Below are positions 7,267 to 13,790 of a stretch of 15,282 bases of DNA, in pieces. This DNA comes from Smithella sp. (GTDB taxonomy: Bacteria; Desulfobacterota; Syntrophia; Syntrophales; Smithellaceae): the NCBI GenBank assembly GCA_012797505.1, contig JAAZOZ010000155.1, forward strand, positions 1-15,282, read 5' to 3'. Under the pieces are notes generated by a model. The model was not told the DNA's origin. It was given only the letters and a program-made list of their open reading frames with translations, and did not search any database. The position numbers were made by a program, and so were the translations under genes. The number at the start of each line of letters is the position of its first letter. The first letter of the stretch is position 1.

Positions 7267-8451
7267 TTAGCTCCGGCACTCCCGGATGGCCGCGGCAAAT
7301 CCTTTCATGGAATTCCGGATGGTCGCGTCATCGACGCAAAAGGCGATGCGGAAGTAGCCCGGCGTACCGAAGCCGCTTCCGGGAACGACCAGAATATTTT
7401 TTTGCACGAGCCTCTGCGCGAACGCCACATCATCGGGAACCGGACTTTTCACGAACAGATAAAAAGCGCCCTGTGGTTTGATGAATTTGTATCCCGCCCG
7501 GGCCAGTCCCCTGCAGAGCAAATCCCTTTTCTTCTGATAGATCTTCACGTCCACCGTGATGTGCTGCAGATTGGCCACGATGCGCTGCATCAGGGCCGGG
7601 GCGTTCACAAAGCCCATGATCCGCGTGCACAAAATCAGCGCCCGGATCAGGTCATCCGCCTCGTGAACCTTCGGATTCACGGCGATGTAGCCGATTCTTT
7701 CGCCCGGCAGCGACAGGGTTTTGGAATAGGAATAGGCGACAATGCTGTTGTCATACGCCGTCAGCACGGAAGGCAGCTTGATGCCGTCATAAAGGATTTC
7801 CGCGTACGCCTCGTCCGAAAGAAGATAGATGGCCCTGTTGTATTTTTTTTCCTTTTCCTTCAGCAGCCGGACCAGTGCGGCAATATTCGTTTTGCTGTAC
7901 ACCCGACCGGTCGGATTGTTGGGCGAATTGAGAATGATCGCCTTGGTCCGGCGGGTGATCGCCCGGCCGATGGCATCCGGATCCAAAGAAAAATCGGGGC
8001 GCGTGGCCGCGGTTTTCACCACGCCGCCGTAGTTTTCGATGTAGAAGGGGTACTCGACAAAAAAAGGTTTGAGAATGATGACTTCGTCGCCGGGATCCAG
8101 GATCGACTTCAGGATCACATTGAGAGCGCCGCCCGCCCCGCAGGACATGACAATGTGATCGGGATGCATTTTCAAACCGGTGGTCCGGCTGATCTTGCGG
8201 GCGACCGCCCGCCTCGTTTCCGGATAGCCGGCGTTGGGGGTGTAGCCGTGCTTGAGCAGAATTTCCTGACGGGCAACACGCACCAGCTCTTTCTTGAATT
8301 CGCGGGGATGGTCCACATTGGGATTGCCCAGGCTGAAGTCAAATACCTTGTCGTGTCCGTGCCTGCTTTTCAGAAGGTTCCCTTCTTCAAACATTTTGCG
8401 GATCAATGACGACTGCGACATGGACGCCTTGATTTTCTTTGAAATGCTCAT
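7267..8451 (-). CDS. Class I/II PLP-dependent aminotransferase
   Basis: This 394-residue fold-type I aminotransferase of the AspC-like group moves an amino group between an amino acid and a 2-oxo acid in the cytosol, using pyridoxal phosphate. K244 in YSYSKTLSLPGERIGY is the Schiff-base lysine. NSPNNPTGRVYS, LLSDEAYAEI and the glycine-rich CGAGGALN are the expected cofactor-binding segments, and the arginine in GYFRIAFC near the C-terminus fits the substrate carboxylate clamp. The N-terminal SLGNPNVDHP and HGYTPNAGYPETR are typical. The start at 8451 has GGAGAAGAG just upstream. It is the last gene of the minus-strand run, 43 bp after the phosphatase gene. The substrate cannot be read from the sequence. 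Aspartate, alanine, aromatic amino acids or methionine are all possible; its neighbour makes a methionine-salvage role thinkable but unproven. Confidence 0.88.
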   Translation of the reverse strand: MSISKKIKASMSQSSLIRKMFEEGNLLKSRHGHDKVFDFSLGNPNVDHPREFKKELVRVARQEILLKHGYTPNAGYPETRRAVARKISRTTGLKMHPDHIVMSCGAGGALNVILKSILDPGDEVIILKPFFVEYPFYIENYGGVVKTAATRPDFSLDPDAIGRAITRRTKAIILNSPNNPTGRVYSKTNIAALVRLLKEKEKKYNRAIYLLSDEAYAEILYDGIKLPSVLTAYDNSIVAYSYSKTLSLPGERIGYIAVNPKVHEADDLIRALILCTRIMGFVNAPALMQRIVANLQHITVDVKIYQKKRDLLCRGLARAGYKFIKPQGAFYLFVKSPVPDDVAFAQRLVQKNILVVPGSGFGTPGYFRIAFCVDDATIRNSMKGFAAAIRECRS

Positions 8452-8494
8452 GATCTCTTCTCCCGGGCGGCTCCCCGAAAGGCGCGCCGCTTGG

Positions 8495-9157
8495 CTAAAC
8501 GTTTTTCTTCAGATACTCCGAAACCTCGCGAAAATCATGAAACGCGCGATAGGGAACGGCGCTTTCCCGCCTGCACTTCTTCAAAAGCTCGCCCTTGGCA
8601 AAAATCAGGTCCGCGTATTGGGACGGGCAGATATCGGAATGGCCGTCGCCGACATAGATGATTTTTTCATACATCAGGCGGTGGTCATGGAGAATTTTAC
8701 TCTTGCACGTCCCGCAGCGGCCGCACAGGGCATTGGCCTGTGGAAAGTCAAAGGTCAGCGTATCCTCCCCGCCGAAAGCGACGGTATTGGAATAAAATTC
8801 AATCTCCCCCAGCCGGTGCTTGTCCAGAATCGCCCGGATGTAAAAATCAAGCCCGTCGGAAACGATTTTGACATCCACCCCCTTTTTTGCGGCGAGACGA
8901 TAAAAACGGGAAAAATAAGGATCGATGGCGGAGCATTTCAAAACATAAGCGCGCAGACGTCCGGCATCGACCCGAACCAACGGCGCAATTTTTCCGTACG
9001 CCTCCCGCGATCCCATACCGCCTCTGATATATGCGCTGTCAATGGCTTCCCGGCTTTCTGAGGCAAACCGGCTCAAAACGCCGTCTCCAACATCCACCCG
9101 GGAAATCGTGCCGTCAAAATCGCTGAGGACCAAGGCCTTTTTTTGCTGAAAGAGCAT
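8495..9157 (-). CDS. MtnX-like HAD-IB phosphatase
   Basis: This is a 220-residue haloacid-dehalogenase phosphatase resembling MtnX, the enzyme that dephosphorylates 2-hydroxy-3-keto-5-methylthiopentenyl-1-phosphate in Bacillus methionine salvage. Motif I is LSDFDGT, with D13 as nucleophile and D15 as general acid. Motif II is IVSDG and motif III is VGDGHSD. A cysteine cluster CGRCGTCKSKILHD matches a similar Cys-rich segment (CGCCKPSVIHE) in B. subtilis MtnX as I recall it, which favours this subfamily over serine phosphatase SerB. The start at 9157 gives MLFQQKKALVLSDFDGT, a normal distance to motif I, but the upstream GGAAAA is a poor ribosome site. It lies in the minus-strand run, 28 bp after the DUF5668-like gene and 43 bp before the aminotransferase. 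HAD substrates are hard to predict; other small phosphate esters are possible. Confidence 0.72.
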   Translation of the reverse strand: MLFQQKKALVLSDFDGTISRVDVGDGVLSRFASESREAIDSAYIRGGMGSREAYGKIAPLVRVDAGRLRAYVLKCSAIDPYFSRFYRLAAKKGVDVKIVSDGLDFYIRAILDKHRLGEIEFYSNTVAFGGEDTLTFDFPQANALCGRCGTCKSKILHDHRLMYEKIIYVGDGHSDICPSQYADLIFAKGELLKKCRRESAVPYRAFHDFREVSEYLKKNV

Positions 9158-9185
9158 GGCAAGTATTTTTTCCGCAGCCGATTTT

Positions 9186-9497
9186 TTATCGCTTGCGGCG
9201 CTTCAGCAGAACAAAGACACCCAGCACGATCAGGATTACCGGCAGAATATACTGGGAGTACTTGTATAAATCAAACCCGTACAGTTCGATGATGAGAAAA
9301 ATGACGCCGACCGTGGCGACAAACCAGCCTTCGACGGCACGAATACTGTAAAACAGCGTGGTGATGCCGATAACGATGAGCAGAATCGGCCAGGTTTGAC
9401 CGAAACTGTAGGAAGTGGTTTTGCTGATAAAGATCAAAACCCCCAGGGTGATTAAAATAAGTCCGCCGGTAAGAATGTTTCTCTTTTCGTTAGGCAT
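9186..9497 (-). CDS. Small four-helix membrane protein (DUF5668/LiaF-TM-like)
   Basis: This 103-residue protein is almost entirely membrane segments: GLILITLGVLIFI (about 12-24), WPILLIVIGITTLFYSI (about 36-52), a third at about 58-75 and YILPVILIVLGVFVLL (about 83-98). It ends in the basic tail KRRKR, which suggests a cytoplasmic C-terminus. The repeated pattern of a hydrophobic helix, polar turn and WPILLIVIG resembles DUF5668 and the N-terminal membrane part of LiaF/LiaI proteins. The start at 9497 has AAGGAG at 9504-9509, six bases away. It directly follows the slipin gene in the minus-strand run, so a role in membrane-stress sensing or in the slipin/NfeD complex is a reasonable guess. 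No function is known for this particular protein. Confidence 0.7.
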   Translation of the reverse strand: MPNEKRNILTGGLILITLGVLIFISKTTSYSFGQTWPILLIVIGITTLFYSIRAVEGWFVATVGVIFLIIELYGFDLYKYSQYILPVILIVLGVFVLLKRRKR

Positions 9498-9530
9498 ATC
9501 CTTCTCCTTCTCTAAAATGTATTTTTGAGC

Positions 9531-9551
9531 GGGGGGGGGATGGCTCCCCCC
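9531..9551. other. G9 tract and G/C hairpin between the slipin and DUF5668-like genes
   Basis: A run of nine G (9531-9539) and a run of six C (9546-9551) can pair around ATGGCT. On the transcribed minus strand the order is slipin stop, G-run, C9, then AAAAATACATTTT and the ribosome site of the next gene. It is not a clean intrinsic terminator because the T residues come late. It could act as an attenuator or RNA-stability hairpin, and the G9 tract is prone to slippage. Confidence 0.35.
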
Positions 9552-9560
9552 TGCGCGCGA

Positions 9561-10325
9561 TTACGATTTTCCCGCCAGATTCAGGAAAGGCTTGAACAAA
9601 TCGATCGGGATCGGAAACACCGTCGTTGAATTATTTTCCGCGGCAATCTGATTCAGGGTCTGCAAATACCGAAGCTGCAGCGACATGGGCTGCGTTCCCA
9701 TCAGGGCGGCCGCTTCAATCAGCTTCTGCGCGGCCTGGAACTCTCCTTCCGCATTGATGACCTTTGCCCGTCTTTCGCGTTCGGCTTCGGCCTGCTTGGC
9801 CATTGCGCGCTTCATCTCTTCGGGCAGATCAATATGCTTCACTTCCACGAGCGACACCTTGATTCCCCAGGGGTCGGTGCTTCGATCCAAAATTTCCTGA
9901 ATATTCAGGTTGATCTTTTCGCGCTCTGTCAGAATTTCGTCCAGCTCCACCTGGCCGCAAACACTTCGGAGCGTCGTCTGCGCAAGCTGGGACGTGGCAA
10001 AAAGATAATTCTCCACATTCACGACGGCGGCGTTGGCGTCCAGCACCCGGAAATAAACCACCGCGTTAACCTTGATGGAAACGTTGTCCTTGGTAATGAC
10101 ATCCTGCGGCGGGACGTCCATCGTAATGGTGCGCATGTCGATCCGGACGATTTTATCAATGCCGGGAATGATAACGATCAGCCCCGGCCCCTTGATGTCG
10201 CGAAGCCTGCCCAGCCGGAAAAGGACCGCCCGTTCATATTCATTGAGAATTTTGATCGCGGAAGCCAGAAACATAACCACCAGCACGATCACCACCAACA
10301 GGGGCAGCGGTAAAGAACCCAACAT
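9561..10325 (-). CDS. Slipin (stomatin-like SPFH membrane protein)
   Basis: This is a 254-residue stomatin/prohibitin-family protein. An N-terminal membrane helix (about 5-25, PLPLLVVIVLVVMFLASA) is followed by the SPFH domain, beginning EYERAVLFRLGRLRDIKGPG and continuing through MDVPPQDVITKDNVSI and LRSVCGQVELDEILTER. After that comes a charged, alanine-rich helix (AKQAEAERERRAKVINAEGE, about 175-210) that mediates oligomerisation in the family. Slipins form ring- or cage-like assemblies in the inner membrane and partner with NfeD proteases. That partner gene lies 25 bp upstream in the same run, the classical arrangement. The start at 10325 has a near-perfect TAAGGAGG at 10333-10340 with a 7-base spacer, so strong translation is expected. 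QmcA or HflK/HflC are less likely, given the NfeD neighbour and the shorter length. Confidence 0.92.
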   Translation of the reverse strand: MLGSLPLPLLVVIVLVVMFLASAIKILNEYERAVLFRLGRLRDIKGPGLIVIIPGIDKIVRIDMRTITMDVPPQDVITKDNVSIKVNAVVYFRVLDANAAVVNVENYLFATSQLAQTTLRSVCGQVELDEILTEREKINLNIQEILDRSTDPWGIKVSLVEVKHIDLPEEMKRAMAKQAEAERERRAKVINAEGEFQAAQKLIEAAALMGTQPMSLQLRYLQTLNQIAAENNSTTVFPIPIDLFKPFLNLAGKS

Positions 10326-10332
10326 AATCCTT

Positions 10333-10340
10333 CCTCCTTA
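10333..10340 (-). promoter_or_regulatory. Strong ribosome binding site of the slipin gene
   Basis: The minus strand reads TAAGGAGG seven bases before the ATG at 10325. This is the best Shine-Dalgarno match in the window and fixes the slipin start. It suggests slipin is made in excess of NfeD, as expected for a scaffold versus a protease. Confidence 0.7.
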
Positions 10341-10350
10341 TATCGATAAT

Positions 10351-11661
10351 TTATTTGCCTTCTTTTATTTCTTCAACCACCAGCTTCAGGCCTTCTACCT
10401 TGATGATTCTGACGGGGGCGCCCTTGGGAATTTCCCGATCGCTCGTCGCCGTCCAGTATTCTCCCTGGAAAAAAACCTTGCCGTCGCCGTGGATGTCCGT
10501 CGCGGCTTCCCCCCGGCCGTCGATCATGGCCTCCGTCCCGGAATAATGCTTCCTCATCTGCGCCTTGACGGCCAGCCCGATGATCACGATGAAGAATCCG
10601 GACGCCACCAGCACGGCCGGCAGCAGAACCTGCAGGGAAATTCTCAGCGCCGGCTCCGGCGAATCAAACAGCAAAAAGGATCCCAGCGCAAGCGAAATGA
10701 CTCCTCCCACCGTCAGCATGCCGTGGCTCATGATTTTAATCTCCGCAATAAACAAAATGACGCTGAACAGAATCAGCAGAATCCCCGTGTAACTCACCGG
10801 CAGCGTGGACAGGGCAAAGAACGCCAGCAGCAGGGAAATGCCGCCGATGACGCCCGGCAGGATCGCGCCCGGCGTGGAAAATTCAAAGTACAGCCCCGCC
10901 AGACCGATCAGCAAAAGCAGATACGCAATATTTGGATTGGAGATCGCCGCCAGAATCCCCTGCCGTGTGCCCATCTTTTTTGTGTCCAAAACCGCATGGG
11001 CGGTGGATATTTTCTTTTTGGCCCCGGCGACGGTCACGGTTCTCTTGTCAATGGCGGCCAGCAGCTTTCCGATGTCCACGGCCACGATATCAATGACATT
11101 CAGCTTCAGGGCTTCGTCGGCGGTGATGGACTCGCTTTTGCGAACCGCTTTTTCCACCCATTCCTCGCTGCGCCCGCGCGTTTTGGCGATGCTGCGGGCA
11201 TAGGCCGCCGCGTCGTTTTCCACCTTTTGAGACATGGTCTTGTCCATCTCGCCGCTGCCTCCCAGGCCGATGGCCACGGGATGGGCGGCGCCGATGTTGG
11301 TGCCGGGCGCCATGGCGGCGACATGCGCGGCCTGCGCGATAATCACGCCCGCCGACGCGGCGCGCGCGCCGGACGGATAGACGTAAACGATTACGGGCAG
11401 CGGCGCGTTGAGAATGCTTTTGGCGATGTCCCGCATCGCGGTGTCCAGGCCGCCGGGCGTATCCAGCAGAATGATCAGCCCTTCCGCCTTCGCGGCCGTC
11501 GCTTCCTCCAGGCTCTGGGCGACGTATTTCGCCGAAGGAGAGGTAATCACTCCGTTGAGCTCGATCACATGAAACAGGGGTTTGGATTCCTGCGCGAAAA
11601 CGACGCCGGCCGCTGCGATCCACAGGAGTATCACAAAAAAGAAACTTGTTTTTTTCAGCAT
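10351..11661 (-). CDS. NfeD-family membrane-bound ClpP-like serine protease
   Basis: This 436-residue long-form NfeD protein joins three parts. First is a signal or anchor segment (residues 1-23, ending VFAQ). Next is a ClpP/SppA-like serine protease domain (about 28-225) with LLDTPGG and the nucleophile S103 in SGARAASAG. GTNIGAAHP follows, and then SQKVENDAAAYARSIA, where K146 is my candidate for the catalytic lysine. The rest is a bundle of about five membrane helices (about 247-375) ending in a small soluble OB-like NfeD domain (about 385-436). Archaeal relatives cleave the C-terminus of their partner stomatin. The partner slipin gene is directly downstream. The start at 11661 has AAGGAAGAGG before it, 16 bp after the UDG stop. 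The Ser is intact and an active protease is expected; the Lys assignment rests on recalled motifs. Confidence 0.92.
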   Translation of the reverse strand: MLKKTSFFFVILLWIAAAGVVFAQESKPLFHVIELNGVITSPSAKYVAQSLEEATAAKAEGLIILLDTPGGLDTAMRDIAKSILNAPLPVIVYVYPSGARAASAGVIIAQAAHVAAMAPGTNIGAAHPVAIGLGGSGEMDKTMSQKVENDAAAYARSIAKTRGRSEEWVEKAVRKSESITADEALKLNVIDIVAVDIGKLLAAIDKRTVTVAGAKKKISTAHAVLDTKKMGTRQGILAAISNPNIAYLLLLIGLAGLYFEFSTPGAILPGVIGGISLLLAFFALSTLPVSYTGILLILFSVILFIAEIKIMSHGMLTVGGVISLALGSFLLFDSPEPALRISLQVLLPAVLVASGFFIVIIGLAVKAQMRKHYSGTEAMIDGRGEAATDIHGDGKVFFQGEYWTATSDREIPKGAPVRIIKVEGLKLVVEEIKEGK

Positions 11662-11677
11662 GATGACGCCTCTTCCT

Positions 11678-12406
11678 TCATGACCGCCCGCCAGGTCCGA
11701 TTTCTTTCATGATCAACTGGACATCTTCCCAAACCTGCTTCTTGGCTGACGGGTTCCGCAAGAGATAGGCCGGATGATAGGTCGGCATGAGTTTGATCCC
11801 TTCATACAACTGAAAGCGCCCGCGCAGAGCGGAAATCGGCGTTTCCGTCCGCAGCAGGGCTTTTGCCGCGACACTCCCCAGCGCGCAGATGATCTGCGGA
11901 GCAATCAGGCTGAGCTGCCGCTTCAGAAAAGCCTCGCACAGACGGATTTCCTCCGGCAGCGGGGTGCGGTTGCCCGGCGGACGGCATTTGAGGATATTGC
12001 AGATATACACTTCCTTTCGCGTCAGCCCCATCGCAGTAATGATGTTGGTCAGAAGCTGCCCCGCCTTGCCGACAAAGGGCAGGCCCTGTTCGTCTTCGTC
12101 CGCGCCCGGCGCTTCGCCCACAAAAACCACCTGCGCCGATAAGCTCCCGGCGCCGAATACGACATTCTTTCTTGTTTGCGCCAGAGGACACTGACGGCAT
12201 TTCGCGGCTTCCAGAGAAAGGGCGTGAAACGCCTCAGCGCGATCCCTGCCGTCCGACTTGATTTTCGGGGCCGGGCTGGGTCTTTTGCAGTCCACGGCGA
12301 CATACAGACGGTCGGCGTCCAGCACCTGCCCCCTGACGGATTTCACCAGGGACAGCAAATCATTGCGGATCGCGTCGGATGAAGGGGAAGGAAAGGACTT
12401 CGTCAT
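11678..12406 (-). CDS. Family 4 (Fe-S) uracil-DNA glycosylase
   Basis: This 242-residue uracil-DNA glycosylase of family 4 (UDGa) removes uracil, arising from cytosine deamination or dUTP incorporation, from DNA as the first step of base excision repair. Four cysteines, C70, C73, C141 and C157, have the spacing expected for the [4Fe-4S] ligands of this family. The active-site motif GEAPGADEDEQGLPFVGKAG and the YHPAYLLR segment near the C-terminus are present. The first 60 residues, rich in Ser, Pro and Lys, precede the conserved core; such low-complexity leaders are common in relatives. Its ATG overlaps the coaBC stop as ATGA (12403-12406), so the two are likely translationally coupled. Family 5 is less likely because the motif reads GEAPG followed by acidic residues in the family 4 manner. 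Confidence 0.93.
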   Translation of the reverse strand: MTKSFPSPSSDAIRNDLLSLVKSVRGQVLDADRLYVAVDCKRPSPAPKIKSDGRDRAEAFHALSLEAAKCRQCPLAQTRKNVVFGAGSLSAQVVFVGEAPGADEDEQGLPFVGKAGQLLTNIITAMGLTRKEVYICNILKCRPPGNRTPLPEEIRLCEAFLKRQLSLIAPQIICALGSVAAKALLRTETPISALRGRFQLYEGIKLMPTYHPAYLLRNPSAKKQVWEDVQLIMKEIGPGGRS

Positions 12407-13617
12407 TTTTTTCCGGCGGGTCCTTTCTTCGTTTGGAGCGAGCGGATATGATCCAGGATCCGGTGCGCCGCTTCCTGTTTGGTCATCTTTTCCAAAGCGA
12501 TGCTATGGCCCTGCCGGTCAAGGATCGTGATGATGTTGGTGTCTGTCTCAAAACCGGCGCCCTCGTCGCGCAGATTGTTGGCGACGATCATGTCCATTTT
12601 TTTCCGGATCATTTTCTGGCGAGCATTGGCCAGCAGGTCCTGGGTTTCCATGGCAAATCCCACCAGAAGGCCTTTCTTCTTTTTCGCGCCGATCGCGGCA
12701 ATGATATCGGGGTTGCGCACAAGCTCGACGGCGGCCGGTCCCCGGTCTTTCTTGATTTTCTCGGCAGCCGTTATCCGGGGCCGGTAATCGGCCACCGCTG
12801 CGGCTTTGATGATGACCGATGCTTTGGAACAGGCGTCCATGACGGCCCGGTGCATTTCCTGCGCGGTGCGCACAAAAATGACGGTTTCAACCTTCGGGGG
12901 AGCGATTTTGGTCGGCCCGCTGATGAGCGTTACCTTCGCGCCTCTCTGATGGGCGGCCTTCGCCAGCGCATAGCCCATTTTGCCCGATGAAAAATTGGTG
13001 ATGTACCGCACCGGATCCAACGGCTCCTGCGTCGGCCCGGCGGTCACCAATACTTTTTCTCCGGCAAAATCCTGGACGGTGAAAAGCGCTTCCAGCTCGT
13101 CCAGAATCTCGGGGATCTCCGGCAGGCGTCCGGCGCCCGTGGCGTTGCAGGCCAGTTCGCCCACGCCGCTTTGCATCACGCGGTAGCCGATCCCGGCGAG
13201 TTTTCGAAGGTTTTCCTGCACGAAGGGATTGGCCAGCATTTTGTCGTTCATGGCCGGGCAGATCAGCGTCGGCTTGTTTTCGGCCATGATCGTCGTCGTC
13301 AGAAGGTCGTCGGCAATGCCGGAGGCGATTTTACCGATCACGTTCCCCGTCGCCGGCGCAATGACGAACGCGTCCGCCCATTCCGCAAGCGCGATATGGG
13401 CCATGTCGTATGGCGCCGCGTCCTCAAACAGGCCGGTATAAACTGGGTTCCGGGAAAGGGTCCGAAGCGTCAGCGGCGTAATGAACTCCGTCGCGCTCCG
13501 CGTCATGATGACTTTGACCTCCGCGCCCGCTTTGACAAAAGCGCGGGTCAGCTCCGCCGATTTGTAGGCGGCAATGCCGCCGGTGATGCCCAGAACAATT
13601 TTTTTATTTTTCAGCAT
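12403..13617 (-). CDS. coaBC: Bifunctional phosphopantothenoylcysteine decarboxylase/phosphopantothenate-cysteine ligase
   Basis: CoaBC (Dfp) performs two steps of coenzyme A synthesis: joining phosphopantothenate to cysteine (C-terminal CoaB, CTP-dependent) and decarboxylating the product to 4'-phosphopantetheine (N-terminal CoaC, FMN-dependent). The protein is 404 residues, against 406 in E. coli. CoaC shows KIVLGITGGIAAYK, the catalytic H74 in MAHIALAEW, the PAMN motif and GELACNATGAGRLPE with the conserved Cys. CoaB begins near residue 187 with VLVTAGPTQEPLDPVR, then NFSSGKMG, AAAVADY and the lysine-rich EKIKKD. I chose the ATG at 13617. The reading frame is open to a TTG at 13674, but that TTG lies inside the likely -35 box and adds 19 unconserved residues. 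It is the first gene of the seven-gene minus-strand run. Confidence 0.96.
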   Translation of the reverse strand: MLKNKKIVLGITGGIAAYKSAELTRAFVKAGAEVKVIMTRSATEFITPLTLRTLSRNPVYTGLFEDAAPYDMAHIALAEWADAFVIAPATGNVIGKIASGIADDLLTTTIMAENKPTLICPAMNDKMLANPFVQENLRKLAGIGYRVMQSGVGELACNATGAGRLPEIPEILDELEALFTVQDFAGEKVLVTAGPTQEPLDPVRYITNFSSGKMGYALAKAAHQRGAKVTLISGPTKIAPPKVETVIFVRTAQEMHRAVMDACSKASVIIKAAAVADYRPRITAAEKIKKDRGPAAVELVRNPDIIAAIGAKKKKGLLVGFAMETQDLLANARQKMIRKKMDMIVANNLRDEGAGFETDTNIITILDRQGHSIALEKMTKQEAAHRILDHIRSLQTKKGPAGKK

Positions 13618-13645
13618 GCGTCTTTCACTTCGCTGTTTTTCGGGG

Positions 13646-13674
13646 AATATAACAGCGTTTCCCAGCAAGATCAA
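13646..13674 (-). promoter_or_regulatory. Sigma70-type promoter of the coaBC-led operon
   Basis: The minus strand reads TTGATC (13674-13669), a 17-bp spacer, then TATATT (13651-13646). That is four of six and five of six bases of the sigma70 consensus at ideal spacing. Transcription would begin near 13639, leaving a leader of about 22 bases before the ATG at 13617. This is the clearest promoter in the window and probably serves the seven minus-strand genes down to 7267. Confidence 0.6.
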
Positions 13675-13718
13675 GGTATAAAGTCTTTCCTTACGAGGGC
13701 AGGAAAAGGATATTTTTC

Positions 13719-13747
13719 TTGCAAACCGCCGTAAAAGCCATTATGAA
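13719..13747 (+). promoter_or_regulatory. Candidate promoter of the M23 peptidase gene
   Basis: TTGCAA (13719-13724), a 17-bp spacer and TATGAA (13742-13747) match four of six bases in each box. The start codon lies about 43 bp downstream at 13791. The match is moderate, but the gene is divergent from coaBC and must have its own promoter in the 173-bp gap 13618-13790. Nothing else gene-like is visible in that gap. Confidence 0.35.
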
Positions 13748-13776
13748 AACCGCCGGTTCAATATCAGCATTCCATC

Positions 13777-13782
13777 AAGGAG
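13777..13782 (+). promoter_or_regulatory. Ribosome binding site fixing the M23 peptidase start
   Basis: AAGGAG ends eight bases before the ATG at 13791. The in-frame alternatives, TTG at 13719 and ATG at 13743, lack such a site and would put extra residues in front of a typical Lys-Lys-hydrophobic anchor, so 13791 is preferred. Confidence 0.65.
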
Positions 13783-13790
13783 CTTCGGAA

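Noticed and set aside
7135..8409. 424-codon plus-strand ORF opposite the aminotransferase
   Set aside because: Antisense shadow starting in the palindromic repeat; the minus strand encodes a clear PLP enzyme.
10072..11712. 546-codon plus-strand ORF opposite slipin and nfeD
   Set aside because: Spans two real minus-strand genes and is biased to His, Gln, Asn, Arg and Asp; no recognisable family.
13719..13790. Upstream in-frame TTG and ATG starts for the M23 gene
   Set aside because: No ribosome site at either, whereas AAGGAG precedes the ATG at 13791, which begins a normal signal anchor.
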